NCBI RefSeq assembly: GCF_011745145.1
Contig: NZ_CP050191.1
Location: 3,570,804 to 3,634,803, forward strand
Direction of reading: 5' to 3'
DNA: 64,000 nucleotides
Source of the DNA: Mycobacterium sp. DL440
Lineage (GTDB): Bacteria > Actinomycetota > Actinomycetes > Mycobacteriales > Mycobacteriaceae
Below, piece by piece: positions 35,594-44,462 of this stretch (position 1 is its first letter; each line of letters begins with the position of its first letter). The notes under the pieces were generated by a model, which was given only the letters and a program-made list of their open reading frames with translations, ran no database searches and was not told the origin of the DNA. Made by a program: the position numbers and the translations under genes.

Positions 35594-36268
35594 ATGAAAC
35601 TCGCATTTCAGACCATCGCTTCGGGCGTGCTCGGCCTGGCGTTCTTCGCAGCCACGCTGTTCTGGCCGGCCGGCACGTTCCACTATTGGCAGGCCTGGGT
35701 TTTCATCGCCGTGTTCATGGCCACCACCATGATCCCGAGCATCTATCTCGCGGTCAGAGACCCCGCCGCCCTGCAACGACGCCTCCACGGTGGGCCGACC
35801 GCGGAAACGCGGATCGTGCAGAAGATCATCATCTGGGCGGTGGTGTTCGCGGCGTTCGGCTCGTTCGTTCTTAGCGCCCTCGACCACCGGTTCGGCTGGT
35901 CGAGCGTGCCGATTGCGGTGGTCGTGCTCGGCAACATCCTGGTGGCGGTCGGGCTCGTTCTCGCGCAAACGGTGGTCTTCCAGAACAGCTTCGCCGGCGC
36001 CAGCATCCGAGTGGAGGACGAACAACCACTCGTCTCGACAGGTCTGTACGGTCTGGTCCGTCACCCGATGTACTTCGGCGCGGTGCTGATGATGTTCGGC
36101 ACTCCACTGGCGCTGGGTTCCTACTGGGCCCTGCTCGTATCCATCGCCTCGGTACCGATTTTCGGAGTCCGGATCGCCGACGAGGAGAAGATGCTGCGCA
36201 CCGAACTCGACGGCTACGACGAGTACACCCGGAAGGTCCGCTACCGGCTGCTGCCCTACGTCTGGTGA
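35594..36268 (+). CDS. Isoprenylcysteine carboxyl methyltransferase-like membrane protein (Rv1216c-like)
   Basis: 224-residue protein with five or so transmembrane helices and the ICMT/PEMT signature GLYGLVRHPMYFGAVLM followed by RIADEEKMLRTELDGYDEYTRKVRYRLLPYVW at the C-terminus, which binds SAM. The methyl acceptor in mycobacteria is unknown. It follows the ABC permease by 19 bp with AGGAGG before the ATG, so it belongs to the same operon. The last 13 bp overlap the convergent TetR gene. Confidence 0.9.
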   Translation: MKLAFQTIASGVLGLAFFAATLFWPAGTFHYWQAWVFIAVFMATTMIPSIYLAVRDPAALQRRLHGGPTAETRIVQKIIIWAVVFAAFGSFVLSALDHRFGWSSVPIAVVVLGNILVAVGLVLAQTVVFQNSFAGASIRVEDEQPLVSTGLYGLVRHPMYFGAVLMMFGTPLALGSYWALLVSIASVPIFGVRIADEEKMLRTELDGYDEYTRKVRYRLLPYVW

Positions 36269-36825
36269 GCCACGACCCGGGCGGCGGCTTCGACGGCGGC
36301 CGCCCGTCGTGAGGCCAGGACGACCGCGTCATCGGTGATCACGTCGGGATGCGGTAGGTGCGCCCAGGCCAGCCCGATGCCGAACAACAGCACGATCAGT
36401 TCGGCCGGGTCCCAGCCCGGGTCGACGTGGCCGCCGGCCTGCGCCGCCTCGATGGCCGCCACCGCCTGGGCCTGCGGAGGCGGGCCCTCGGTCCAGGGTT
36501 CGTCGAGAGTGAATCCCTCCAGTTGGGCCCAGCGGATCATGCGCAGATGCTCGGGCCGGCGATAGGCCAGGTCGTAGATGTCGCCGACGAATTCGGGGAC
36601 GGCGTCCGGCCGGAGCGTGACCGATCGGAAGAACTCGGCCCCGTCGGCCGCGGACACCTCACGAAACAGGGTTTCCTTGTCCCCGAAGTGCGCGTAGAGC
36701 CGCTCCTTGCTGGCGTGTGCCGCCCGGGCGATCCGGTCGATCCGGGCCCCGGCCAGACCGTACTGGGCGAATTCGGCGCGCGCCGCCGCGAGAATCTCCC
36801 CGCGCAGTTCCGTCGTGCTTCTCAC
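36256..36825 (-). CDS. TetR-family regulator
   Basis: 189-residue TetR protein: HTH about residues 5-50 (RGEILAAARAEFAQYGLAGARIDRIARAAHASKERLYAHFGDKETLF in pieces), then a ligand domain of the TetR_C_17 look with PEFVGDIYDLAYRRPEHLRMIRW. The GTG start at 36825 is chosen because TATGCT, a near-consensus -10, lies 6 nt before it and a palindrome follows upstream. It is convergent with the ICMT-like gene and divergent from a lipid acyltransferase, its possible target. Confidence 0.88.
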   Translation of the reverse strand: MRSTTELRGEILAAARAEFAQYGLAGARIDRIARAAHASKERLYAHFGDKETLFREVSAADGAEFFRSVTLRPDAVPEFVGDIYDLAYRRPEHLRMIRWAQLEGFTLDEPWTEGPPPQAQAVAAIEAAQAGGHVDPGWDPAELIVLLFGIGLAWAHLPHPDVITDDAVVLASRRAAAVEAAARVVAHQT

Positions 36826-36831
36826 AGGTGA

Positions 36832-36856
36832 AGCATAACCAGACGAACTAGTTCGT
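36832..36856 (-). promoter_or_regulatory. TetR promoter and 14-bp palindromic operator
   Basis: -10 TATGCT (36837-36832) ends 6 nt before the GTG start (leaderless). The perfect palindrome ACGAACTAGTTCGT (36843-36856) lies immediately upstream of the -10 box, suited to autorepression. It is about 100 bp from the divergent acyltransferase ATG. Confidence 0.7.
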
Positions 36857-36951
36857 TCGGTACGATGGTGGTCAACAGGTCCGAACATGTCGGGGACTCC
36901 GACCAGCCGGCGCCAGCCCAGCCCCCGCACGTACCCCAGAGGAGTCACGGC

Positions 36952-37806
36952 ATGTCCGTCACGAAGATCGACGAGATCATGAATCCGCCCAGCCACGTCC
37001 ACGCCCTGCGCCGCGCGGTGGAGACCGTCGCCGACGGGATCGATCCGCTCGTCAATCTCTACCGGCCCTACGTCGACGGTCTGGAGAATCTGCCCCGCGA
37101 CGGACGATTTCTCCTGGTGGGCAATCACACCCAGTTCGGCACCGAGACCGTGTTGATCCCGTATGTGGTGCGCCGCGAGATCGGCATGCGGGTACGGCCC
37201 CTGACCGACCGCCGATTCGGTGACATGCCCGGGCCGATCTCCGCTGTGATGGCTGCCTGCGGGGCCGTCGTCGGATCACCCGAGGGCGCAACCGAACTGA
37301 TGGAGCACGACGAGCCCGTCATGGTCTTTCCCGGCGGTGGCCGCGAGATCGGAAAGTTCAAGGGCGAGCAATACCAACTGCGATGGGAGGGCCGAGCGGG
37401 ATTCGCCCGCGTCGCCATCGAACACGGCTACCCCATCGTGCCGGCCGCACTCGTCGGCGGCGACGACGTATACGTGGGCGTGACCACCCGTGACCACTGG
37501 CTGGGCCGGCTCAGTCAGACGGTCGGCGAGAAGCTCACCGGTCAGCGGGACATGGCCATCCCGCTGATCCGCGGTATCGGGCCCACCCTCATCCCGCGTC
37601 GGCAGCGCATGTACCTGCGCTTCGCCGAGCCGATCAGGACCACGAAACCGGCGCGGGCCTCGGACCCGAAATGGGTCGACACCGTCAAGCAACGTACCCA
37701 GGAATCGCTCGAACAGAGCCTCGACGAACTGCTGGCTGTCCGCCACGAGGACCCCTACCGCGAACTGAGCCCGCTGGCCTGGCGCAAGGCGGCCCAGAGC
37801 GGATAA
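36952..37806 (+). CDS. Lysophospholipid/MGAT-like acyltransferase (PlsC superfamily)
   Basis: 284-residue acyltransferase that probably transfers an acyl chain to a glycerol-based lipid. Block I is GNHTQFGTET: the catalytic His is present but the usual HX4D aspartate position is Thr with Glu one later. Block III is FPGGGREIGKFKG, typical of the MGAT/DGAT2-like branch rather than classical PlsC (FPEGTR). Other blocks are MAACGAVVGS and YPIVPAALVGGDD. The ATG has AGAGGAG upstream. It is divergent from a TetR gene. Confidence 0.85.
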   Translation: MSVTKIDEIMNPPSHVHALRRAVETVADGIDPLVNLYRPYVDGLENLPRDGRFLLVGNHTQFGTETVLIPYVVRREIGMRVRPLTDRRFGDMPGPISAVMAACGAVVGSPEGATELMEHDEPVMVFPGGGREIGKFKGEQYQLRWEGRAGFARVAIEHGYPIVPAALVGGDDVYVGVTTRDHWLGRLSQTVGEKLTGQRDMAIPLIRGIGPTLIPRRQRMYLRFAEPIRTTKPARASDPKWVDTVKQRTQESLEQSLDELLAVRHEDPYRELSPLAWRKAAQSG

Positions 37807-37852
37807 CGGCGAACTGCCGGGTACCCGGCCGAGTTCGCCGCATACTGCAGTA

Positions 37853-38497
37853 ATGGAACTGTTGACCGGCTTCGGCCTGGCCACCGCGGCGGGGCTCAAT
37901 GCCTACATCCCGTTGCTGGCTCTGGGCCTGCTGTCGCGCTTCACCCATCTGGTGTCATTGCCGGCGGGGTGGTCGTGGCTGGAGAACGGCTGGGTGATGG
38001 CGATCGTCGCGGTATTGCTGGTCGTCGAAGTGGTCGCCGACAAGATCCCTGCACTCGACTCCGTCAACGACACCATCCAGACCTTCGTCCGGCCCACCGC
38101 AGGCGGCATCGTCTTCGGGTCGGGCACCGCCTCGGCGACAGCCGCCGTCGCCGACCCGGGCGCATTCGCTCAGTCCGGCCAATGGATTCCGGTGGCGATC
38201 GGCGCGGTCACCGCACTCGTGGTGTCGCTGACCAAGTCAACGGTGCGTCCAGCCGCCAACGTCGCCACCGCCGGGGTCGCCGCCCCAGTGCTGTCCACTG
38301 TCGAGGACGTCACCAGCGTCGGCCTGGTCTTCGTGGCGATCCTGCTGCCGATACTGGTGCTCGTTGCACTACTGGCCCTGATCTGGGGCGCCTTCCGGCT
38401 CTGGCGGTGGCGCAGGCGACGGAGTGAGGCCAAGGTCGGCGTCAACGCACGCGGCAATGCCACGCGCCGACCCGCCGCGGTAGACCCCTGGGAGTGA
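37853..38497 (+). CDS. DUF4126 membrane protein
   Basis: 214-residue membrane protein with about five hydrophobic segments and the DUF4126 pattern: GLNAYIPLLALGLLSRF, EVVADKIPALDSVNDTIQTFVRPTAGG and a last helix before a basic tail RLWRWRRRRS. Function is unknown. A CATACT hexamer lies 6 nt before the ATG, so the transcript may be leaderless. Confidence 0.82.
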   Translation: MELLTGFGLATAAGLNAYIPLLALGLLSRFTHLVSLPAGWSWLENGWVMAIVAVLLVVEVVADKIPALDSVNDTIQTFVRPTAGGIVFGSGTASATAAVADPGAFAQSGQWIPVAIGAVTALVVSLTKSTVRPAANVATAGVAAPVLSTVEDVTSVGLVFVAILLPILVLVALLALIWGAFRLWRWRRRRSEAKVGVNARGNATRRPAAVDPWE

Positions 38498-38520
38498 ACA
38501 GGGCCTGACGACGAGACCCG

Positions 38521-39735
38521 TCAGATCCACACACCCTTGCCGACGGCAACCACGCCGCCCGTACTGATCGCGAACCGCTCACGGTCCTTGTCGAGGTCCA
38601 CGCCCACCATCTCGCCCGGGCCCACCACCACGTTCTTGTCCAGGATCGCGTGGCGCACCACGGCGCCGCGGCCGATCCGCACACCCGGCATCAGCACACT
38701 GCCCTCCACGATGGCGCCGTCATCGATCGCCACATTGGAGGACAACACCGAATTGCGTACGGACGCCGCGGAAACGATGCTTCCGGCGCCGACGACCGAC
38801 TCTTGCGCCGAACCGCCGTTGACGAACTTGGCCGGAGCCAGCATCTCCATCTCCCCTCGGATCGGCCAGCGCTTGTTGTAGAGGTTGAACACCGGGTGCA
38901 CCGACACCAGGTCCATGTGTGCGTCGTAGAAAGCGTCCAGGGTTCCGACGTCGCGCCAATAGCCGTGGTCGCGTTCGGTGGCCCCGGGTACCTCGTTGTT
39001 GTTGAAGTCGTAGACCGCCGCCATCCCGTCGGACACCAGTCGCGGAATGATGTCGCCGCCCATGTCGTGGTCGGAGTGGTCGTCGTCGGCATCCGCACGG
39101 ATCGCGTCGATGAGCACCTTGGTGGTGAAGATGTAGTTGCCCATCGACACGAAGGTCTGCTCGGGATCGTCGGGCGTGCCCGGCGGGTCTGCGGGCTTCT
39201 CGACGAAATCCCTGATGCGCCCGGAGTCGTCGGCGTCGATGCAGCCGAACGCGGTGGCCTCCGCACGTGGCACCCGGATTCCGGCCACAGTGGCCCCGGC
39301 TCCGCTGTCGATGTGGAACCGCAGCATCTGCTCGGGATCCATGCGGTACACGTGGTCGGCACCGAAGATGATGATGTAGTCGGGATCTTCGTCGTAGATC
39401 AGGTTGAGCGACTGGTAGATCGCGTCCGCTGATCCGGTGTACCAACGCGGCCCGAGCCGCTGCTGGGCCGGCACCGGGGTGATGTACTCACCGGCCAGGC
39501 CCGACAGGCGCCAGTTCTGGCTGATGTGACGGTCCAGTGAATGCGACTTGTATTGCGTCAGAACGCAGATCCGTAGGTAGCGGGCGTTGACGAGGTTGGA
39601 CAGCACGAAGTCGATCAGCCGATAGGCACCGCCGAAGGGAACTGCCGGCTTGGCGCGATCGACGGTCAACGGATACAGCCGTTTGCCCTCTCCCCCGGCC
39701 AGAACGATGCCCAGCACATGTGGCAACTCCCTCAT
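38521..39735 (-). CDS. glgC: Glucose-1-phosphate adenylyltransferase
   Basis: 404-residue ADP-glucose pyrophosphorylase: nucleotidyltransferase domain with [23 protein letters not shown] at the N-terminus, then a left-handed beta-helix (hexapeptide repeats) at the C-terminus. It makes ADP-glucose for the alpha-glucan pathway, in mycobacteria mainly for GlgM-made maltose-1-phosphate. Length equals the M. tuberculosis enzyme. The ATG at 39735 is chosen because TAGGTT lies 7 nt before it. It is divergent from glgM. Confidence 0.96.
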   Translation of the reverse strand: MRELPHVLGIVLAGGEGKRLYPLTVDRAKPAVPFGGAYRLIDFVLSNLVNARYLRICVLTQYKSHSLDRHISQNWRLSGLAGEYITPVPAQQRLGPRWYTGSADAIYQSLNLIYDEDPDYIIIFGADHVYRMDPEQMLRFHIDSGAGATVAGIRVPRAEATAFGCIDADDSGRIRDFVEKPADPPGTPDDPEQTFVSMGNYIFTTKVLIDAIRADADDDHSDHDMGGDIIPRLVSDGMAAVYDFNNNEVPGATERDHGYWRDVGTLDAFYDAHMDLVSVHPVFNLYNKRWPIRGEMEMLAPAKFVNGGSAQESVVGAGSIVSAASVRNSVLSSNVAIDDGAIVEGSVLMPGVRIGRGAVVRHAILDKNVVVGPGEMVGVDLDKDRERFAISTGGVVAVGKGVWI

Positions 39736-39742
39736 GCGTCCA

Positions 39743-39748
39743 AACCTA
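39743..39748 (-). promoter_or_regulatory. -10 box (TAGGTT) of glgC
   Basis: Extended GGATAGGTT ending 7 nt before the glgC ATG; predicts a leaderless mRNA. Confidence 0.55.
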
Positions 39749-39822
39749 TCCGCCAACCAGCACCGCGGCCAGCCAATGGCAACAGAAGTCTGCGGCGCGT
39801 AGCTAGACCCGCCGAGACCAAC

Positions 39823-39828
39823 TACCGT
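39823..39828 (+). promoter_or_regulatory. -10 box (TACCGT) of glgM
   Basis: TANNNT hexamer ending 7 nt before the glgM ATG; predicts a leaderless mRNA. With the glgC box it gives a back-to-back promoter pair in a 100-bp interval. Confidence 0.5.
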
Positions 39829-39835
39829 CTCGGAT

Positions 39836-40999
39836 ATGCGGGTGGCCATGATGACTCGGGAATATCCACCCGAGGTGTACGGCGGTGCCGGTGTGCATGT
39901 GACCGAACTCGTCGCACAGTTGCGTCAGCTTTGCGACGTCGACGTGCATTGCATGGGCGCCCCGCGGGACGGGGCGTTCGTCGCGCAGCCCGATCCCGCG
40001 CTGCGCGGTACCAACCCGGCCCTGTCGACGCTGTCCGCGGACCTCAACATGGTCAACTCGGCCGCGGCAGCCACGGTAGTGCACTCGCACACCTGGTATG
40101 CCGGGATGGCCGGGCACCTGACCGGGCTGCTCTACGGCATCCCCCACGTGCTGACCGCGCATTCCCTGGAGCCGCTGCGGCCGTGGAAGGCCGAGCAACT
40201 CGGCGGGGGCTATCGGGTGTCCTCATGGGTGGAGCGCACCGCGATCGAGGCCGCCGACGCGGTGATCGCCGTGAGTTCCGGCATGCGCGACGACGTGCTA
40301 CGCACATATCGGGCACTCGACCCAAGCCGGGTCCACGTGGTGCGCAACGGAATCGACACCGACGTCTGGTACCCGACTCCGCCGGCCGACGCCGACTCTG
40401 TGCTCGCCGAACTCGGGGTCGACCTGAGTCGCCCGATCGTGGCGTTCGTCGGGCGCATCACCCGCCAGAAGGGCGTGGCCCACCTGGTGGCCGCGGCCCA
40501 CCGGTTCAGCCCGGACGTGCAGCTGGTGTTGTGTGCCGGCGCCCCCGATACCCCCGAGATCGCCGCCGAGGTGTCCTCAGCGGTGGCCGAGCTGGCCCGG
40601 GCCCGCACCGGCGTGTTCTGGGTGCGCGAGATGCTGCCGATCAATAAGATCCGCGAAATACTCTCTGCTGCAACAGTTTTTGTATGTCCATCGGTGTACG
40701 AGCCGTTGGGCATCGTGAACCTGGAAGCGATGGCGTGTTCGACACCGGTGGTCGCTTCAGACGTCGGCGGTATCCCCGAGGTTGTCTCCGACCGCCAGAC
40801 CGGGCTGCTCGTGCACTACGACGCCGGTGACCCGCGCTTCTTCGAGATGCGTCTGGCCGATGCGGTCAACTCACTCGTGGCCGAGCCGGAAACCGCCCGA
40901 AAGTACGGGGAGGCCGGACGTCAACGGTGCATCGCCGAATTCTCCTGGGCGCACATCGCTGAACAGACCCTGGAGATATACCGCAAGGTGTCCGCCTGA
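39836..40999 (+). CDS. glgM: GT4 alpha-maltose-1-phosphate synthase (annotated glgA in older work)
   Basis: 387-residue GT-B glycosyltransferase of family GT4. It joins ADP-glucose to glucose-1-phosphate to give maltose-1-phosphate, the substrate of GlgE. Seen are [19 protein letters not shown] at the N-terminus, the linker [14 protein letters not shown], and the nucleotide-sugar motif [17 protein letters not shown] with its paired glutamates. It is divergent from glgC, which supplies its donor. Its stop codon lies in the loop of the following hairpin. Confidence 0.95.
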   Translation: MRVAMMTREYPPEVYGGAGVHVTELVAQLRQLCDVDVHCMGAPRDGAFVAQPDPALRGTNPALSTLSADLNMVNSAAAATVVHSHTWYAGMAGHLTGLLYGIPHVLTAHSLEPLRPWKAEQLGGGYRVSSWVERTAIEAADAVIAVSSGMRDDVLRTYRALDPSRVHVVRNGIDTDVWYPTPPADADSVLAELGVDLSRPIVAFVGRITRQKGVAHLVAAAHRFSPDVQLVLCAGAPDTPEIAAEVSSAVAELARARTGVFWVREMLPINKIREILSAATVFVCPSVYEPLGIVNLEAMACSTPVVASDVGGIPEVVSDRQTGLLVHYDAGDPRFFEMRLADAVNSLVAEPETARKYGEAGRQRCIAEFSWAHIAEQTLEIYRKVSA

Positions 41000-41013
41000 G
41001 CGGACACCTTGCG
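40982..41013. terminator. Hairpin at the end of glgM
   Basis: CGCAAGGTGTCCGC (40982-40995) pairs perfectly with 41000-41013 around the 4-nt loop CTGA, which contains the glgM stop codon. It lies between convergent glgM and the DUF3117 gene and can serve both. Confidence 0.7.
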
Positions 41014-41019
41014 AGTCGA

Positions 41020-41187
41020 TCAGCTGGTGACGGCCTTGAGCTCGTCGCCCAGCGCAGCGGCCTCGTCGGGAGTCAGTTCGACAACGAGGCGCCCACCGCC
41101 TTCCAGCGGTACTCGCATAACGATTCCTCGCCCCTCTTTGGTTGCTTCCAGTGGACCGTCACCAGTCCGGGGCTTCATCGCCGCCAT
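41020..41187 (-). CDS. DUF3117 small protein (Rv1211-like)
   Basis: 55-residue protein beginning MAAMKPRTGDGPLEATKEGR and ending ALGDELKAVTS, with VPLEGGGRLVVELTPDEAAA between. This is the DUF3117 family, small and conserved throughout actinobacteria. A strong GGAGGGAG site precedes the ATG. The M. tuberculosis relative Rv1211 has been proposed to be calmodulin-like; that is not evident in the sequence. It sits between glgM and tagA as in M. tuberculosis. Confidence 0.9.
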   Translation of the reverse strand: MAAMKPRTGDGPLEATKEGRGIVMRVPLEGGGRLVVELTPDEAAALGDELKAVTS

Positions 41188-41370
41188 CGAGTGCTCCCTC
41201 CAACAGTGCCGACCCGTTTCAGCGGGCCAGGTTGGGGCCGAAGCCGCCCACTCGTAGACGGCACCCGGCGTTGAACTGCTACTGAACTAGCCCTATTCTT
41301 CCTTATCCGCGGCGGCGGTTGTGCAAAGACCCGTCGGATACCGACCGAAGGCATGTTTTACCGGTCACAC

Positions 41371-42000
41371 TTACTGCGCCGGGACCCAGCAGGCCGCGAC
41401 ATGGTCGTCGACCATCCCGGTGGCCTGCATCAACGCATATGCCGTGGTGGGGCCCACGAATTTGAAGCCTCGCCGCTTGAGTTCCTTGGCCATCGCGGTC
41501 GATTCCGGGGTCACCGCAGGCACTTGGGCCAGGTCAGCGGGTCGCGGCCGGGCCGGCGGGGCGAATGACCACAACAGCTCGCTCAAGTCGACGTCGAGCT
41601 CGGTGACGGCCCTGGCGTTGGCGATCGTTGCGACGATCTTGGCCCGGTTGCGCACGATGCCCGCGTCGGCCATCAACCGCTCGACGTCGTCGTCGGTGTA
41701 CTTCGCGACCCTGGCCGCGTCGAACCCGTCGAACGCGGCCCGAAAATTCTCTCGCTTTCGCAGAATCGTCAGCCAGCTCAACCCGCTCTGGAAGGCCTCC
41801 AGGCTGATCCGCTCGAACAGCGCACCAGAATCCCGCAGCGGGTGGCCCCACTCGGTGTCGTGATAGTCGCGGTAGAGGGTGTCACCCGCGGCTGCGCTAC
41901 TGGCTGAGACTGCCCAGCCGCAGCGGATGCGGCCATCGTCGGCGGTGCCGACAATCCGGTCATCGTCGGCGGTGCCGACAATCCCGCCATCGTCGGTCAT
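41371..42000 (-). CDS. tagA: DNA-3-methyladenine glycosylase I
   Basis: 209-residue base-excision repair enzyme that removes 3-methyladenine. Zinc-snap ligands are visible: Cys27 (RCGWA), His47 (YHDTEWG) and the C-terminal DDHVAACW His and Cys; the active-site region is LFERISLEAFQSGLSW. The N-terminus carries an added tandem repeat (IVGTADDDR, IVGTADDGR) from a 27-bp DNA repeat, absent from typical family members. It overlaps the DivIVA-like gene by 4 bp. Confidence 0.94.
   Translation of the reverse strand: MTDDGGIVGTADDDRIVGTADDGRIRCGWAVSASSAAAGDTLYRDYHDTEWGHPLRDSGALFERISLEAFQSGLSWLTILRKRENFRAAFDGFDAARVAKYTDDDVERLMADAGIVRNRAKIVATIANARAVTELDVDLSELLWSFAPPARPRPADLAQVPAVTPESTAMAKELKRRGFKFVGPTTAYALMQATGMVDDHVAACWVPAQ
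41934..42000 (-). repeat. 27-bp tandem repeat at the 5' end of tagA
   Basis: Two full 27-bp copies (41934-41960, 41961-41987) and a 13-bp partial copy (41988-42000). The unit is a multiple of three, so copy number can change without breaking the frame. Confidence 0.85.
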
Positions 42001-42368
42001 GGCTCCTCCGAGGTGCGGACTTCGCCTGCGGTGGCCGACACTTCCTCATCGGCACCGTCGTCGAAGTCGTCGGGCACACCGTACGCAGCGCGCACCGCTG
42101 CCAGCTCCCCGCGCACCGCGTCGAGTTCGCGGCCCAGCCGATCCAGCACCCAGTCCACCTCACTGGTCTTGTATCCGCGGACGACCTGGGCGAACTTGAG
42201 CGCATCGACATCGGCACCGGTGACGCCCGAGGCCGGCAGGACAGTGGCGGTGGTGCCGCGAGGAAGCGGCGGCAACGTCTCACCGCGGCCGAAGATGACG
42301 CTGCCCAGCCCGAACAGCACCGTGGCCACCAGAACCAGCACCACTAGGTACAGCAGTATCAGTGTCAC
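41997..42368 (-). CDS. DivIVA-domain membrane protein (Rv1209-like)
   Basis: 123-residue protein: one N-terminal transmembrane helix (about 2-26, LILLYLVVLVLVATVLFGLG), a linker, then a DivIVA-type segment (KFAQVVRGYKTSEVDWVLDRLGREL) that begins a short coiled coil, and an acidic tail. Such proteins are thought to relate to polar growth or division; this is inferred from the domain only. It is translationally coupled to tagA. Confidence 0.85.
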   Translation of the reverse strand: MTLILLYLVVLVLVATVLFGLGSVIFGRGETLPPLPRGTTATVLPASGVTGADVDALKFAQVVRGYKTSEVDWVLDRLGRELDAVRGELAAVRAAYGVPDDFDDGADEEVSATAGEVRTSEEP

Positions 42369-42426
42369 GCCCTCGATACTGCCTCACGCATGCGACACCT
42401 GGCGCAGTCGCACGTCGCCCTCCAGC

Positions 42427-42487
42427 GCCGAAACGGCATTCCGGCAGGCCTGTGCTCGAACTTTTCCTGCTGGAATGCCGTTTCGGC
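42427..42487. terminator. 22-bp inverted repeat after gpgS
   Basis: 42427-42448 and 42466-42487 pair over 22 bp with one mismatch (GCCGAAACGGCATTCC core), with a 17-nt loop. It begins 8 bp after the gpgS stop, separating it from the DivIVA-like gene; probably a terminator. Confidence 0.7.
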
Positions 42488-42494
42488 CGGAAAA

Positions 42495-43445
42495 TCAGCG
42501 CGGGCGCAAGGTCACCATCGGCGGGCGGTCGGCCAGCGAGACCGACGACACCCGGGGGGTGAAGTCGTCACCGTCGGCGAAGAACTGCGTCAACCCGACG
42601 CCCGAATCGGCGATCCCGCAGCGCGACAACAGGGTCGCGATGACCTGTCGGCTCATCGAGGCCAGCTCGGTCAGCGGCCGGTTGCGGTGCGCCCGGACCC
42701 CCAGGTTCACCTGCGCGATGGCGTCCAGGCCAAGGCGGTCATAGGTGTCGACCAGCAGCCCGATCTCCACACCGTAGCCGGGGGCGAACGGCACCGAAGT
42801 CAGCAGTTCGCGGGTGCCCGCGTACTCACCACCCAGCGGCTGGAGCACGCAATTGAGCTCGGGGCGCAGCGAAGCCAGCAGCGGGCGCGCCACCAACTCG
42901 GTGACCCGGCCGCCACCGTTGGCGTCCTCGGCGCCACTGACCTTGAGCGGCCGCCGGTAGAAACCCTTGACCAGGTGCACGCCGTCGGCCGTGAGCAACG
43001 GCCCGAGCAACTTGGGCACGAACATCGGATCGGGGTCGATGAGGTCGGAGTCGACGAAGACGATGATGTCGCCGGTGGCGGCGGCCAGCGACCGCCACAG
43101 CACCTCTCCCTTGCCCGGTTGCGGTGCGATCTCGGGCAGCGCCACTTCACGGCTGACGACCCGGGCTCCGGCAGCGACCGCGCGGATTTCGGTGTCGTCG
43201 GTGGAGCCCGAATCGAGCACGATCAGCTCGTCGACCAGCCCGCCGAGCAGCGGGGTGATGGTCCCGACCACGGAGGCGACGGTTTCTTCCTCGTTGAGGG
43301 CAGGCAACACCACCGAGACGGTGCGGCCGGCCTTGGCGGCCTCAAGCTCGGCGATGGTCCAGCTCGGCCGGTTCCAGCTGTGGTCGGTCAGCCAGCGGTG
43401 GCCAACGACGCCTTCGACGAATGACAGATCAGGCAGAGCGGTCAT
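42495..43445 (-). CDS. gpgS: Glucosyl-3-phosphoglycerate synthase
   Basis: 316-residue GT81 retaining glycosyltransferase that moves glucose from UDP- or ADP-glucose to 3-phosphoglycerate, the first step of methylglucose lipopolysaccharide synthesis. It has the GT-A start SVVLPALNEEETV, DSGSTDDT and the metal-binding DSD (VFVDSDLIDPDP), with the acceptor region around HRNRPLTELASMSRQV. The ATG overlaps the folP2 stop by 4 bp, so the two are coupled. Confidence 0.95.
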   Translation of the reverse strand: MTALPDLSFVEGVVGHRWLTDHSWNRPSWTIAELEAAKAGRTVSVVLPALNEEETVASVVGTITPLLGGLVDELIVLDSGSTDDTEIRAVAAGARVVSREVALPEIAPQPGKGEVLWRSLAAATGDIIVFVDSDLIDPDPMFVPKLLGPLLTADGVHLVKGFYRRPLKVSGAEDANGGGRVTELVARPLLASLRPELNCVLQPLGGEYAGTRELLTSVPFAPGYGVEIGLLVDTYDRLGLDAIAQVNLGVRAHRNRPLTELASMSRQVIATLLSRCGIADSGVGLTQFFADGDDFTPRVSSVSLADRPPMVTLRPR

Positions 43446-44329
43446 GCCAGTCCCCTCACTGTTCGTGCGGGTGCCCGCACTCCCTGGATCGACGCGACCA
43501 TCTCCAGCACGCGCCGTGTGGGTCCGACCTCGTGTACCCGGAACATGGCAGCTCCATCCGCGGCGGCCAGTGCCGTCGCGGCCAGGGTGCCCTCCAGGCG
43601 TTCGGTCAGATCCACACCCAGAGTCTCCCCGACAAAATCCTTGTTGCTCAGCGCCATCAGCACAGGCCATCCGGTCTTAACAAGATCTTTTACGTGACGC
43701 AACAAACTAAGACCGTGATGAGTGTTTTTACCGAAATCATGGGTCGGGTCGATCAAGATCCGGTCGCGCGGCACACCGGTTGCTACAGCTCGCTCGGCCG
43801 CGGCGGTCACCTCGGCGATGGCGTCGTCGACGACGCCGCGTTCGGTGATCCCGTAGTTCACCCGGAACGGCCGGGTACGCGGCACCGCGCCGCCGGTGTG
43901 CGAGCAGACCAGCCCGGCGCCGAACTCGGCGGCCACCTCCGGCAGACCCGGGTCGGCACCCGCCCAGGTGTCGTTGATCAAATCGGCCCCGGCCGCACAG
44001 GCTTGCTTGGCCACCGCCGCGCGCCAGGTGTCAACGCTGATCAACTGGTCGGGGTAGGTGCCGCGCAGCCATTCGATGAAGGGCACGACGCGGGCGATCT
44101 CCTCTTGCGAATCGACCGGCCCGCCTGGACCTGCTTTGACCCCGCCCACGTCAATGACGTCGGCGCCCGCCTCGATGGCGCCGCGCGCTGCTTCTTTGGC
44201 CGCGTCGTCGGTGAAGGTGGCGCCGCGATCGTAGAACGAGTCAGGCGTCCGGTTGACGATCGCCATGATCAGCGCACGGTCACCCGCGACCGGGCGCCCG
44301 CAGAACAGGCCATTGCACGTCGACAACAC
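43442..44329 (-). CDS. folP2: Dihydropteroate synthase homologue FolP2
   Basis: About 295-residue TIM-barrel protein of the DHPS family (MAIVNRTPDSFYDRG; DVGGVKAGPGG; LISVDTWRA; INDTWAG; PTHDFGKNTHHG). It resembles mycobacterial FolP2, which is reported to lack DHPS activity and to be distinct from the sulfonamide target FolP1. Its coupling to gpgS hints at a role with that enzyme, not proven. The start is uncertain: GTG at 44329 is placed one base after GGAGG, so the TTG at 44326 is also possible. Confidence 0.9.
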   Translation of the reverse strand: MLSTCNGLFCGRPVAGDRALIMAIVNRTPDSFYDRGATFTDDAAKEAARGAIEAGADVIDVGGVKAGPGGPVDSQEEIARVVPFIEWLRGTYPDQLISVDTWRAAVAKQACAAGADLINDTWAGADPGLPEVAAEFGAGLVCSHTGGAVPRTRPFRVNYGITERGVVDDAIAEVTAAAERAVATGVPRDRILIDPTHDFGKNTHHGLSLLRHVKDLVKTGWPVLMALSNKDFVGETLGVDLTERLEGTLAATALAAADGAAMFRVHEVGPTRRVLEMVASIQGVRAPARTVRGLA

Positions 44330-44462
44330 GCCTCCATAGTGCCTGGTGCGGCATCCGCGACAACATTCCGCGCCGTATCCGCGTCGTTTTCCACCGAGGG
44401 GTCGAAACCGCCACGCTGTCGGCAACCCCGGAGTAGAAATCGGTGCGGAGTTGTGGGCTCGC

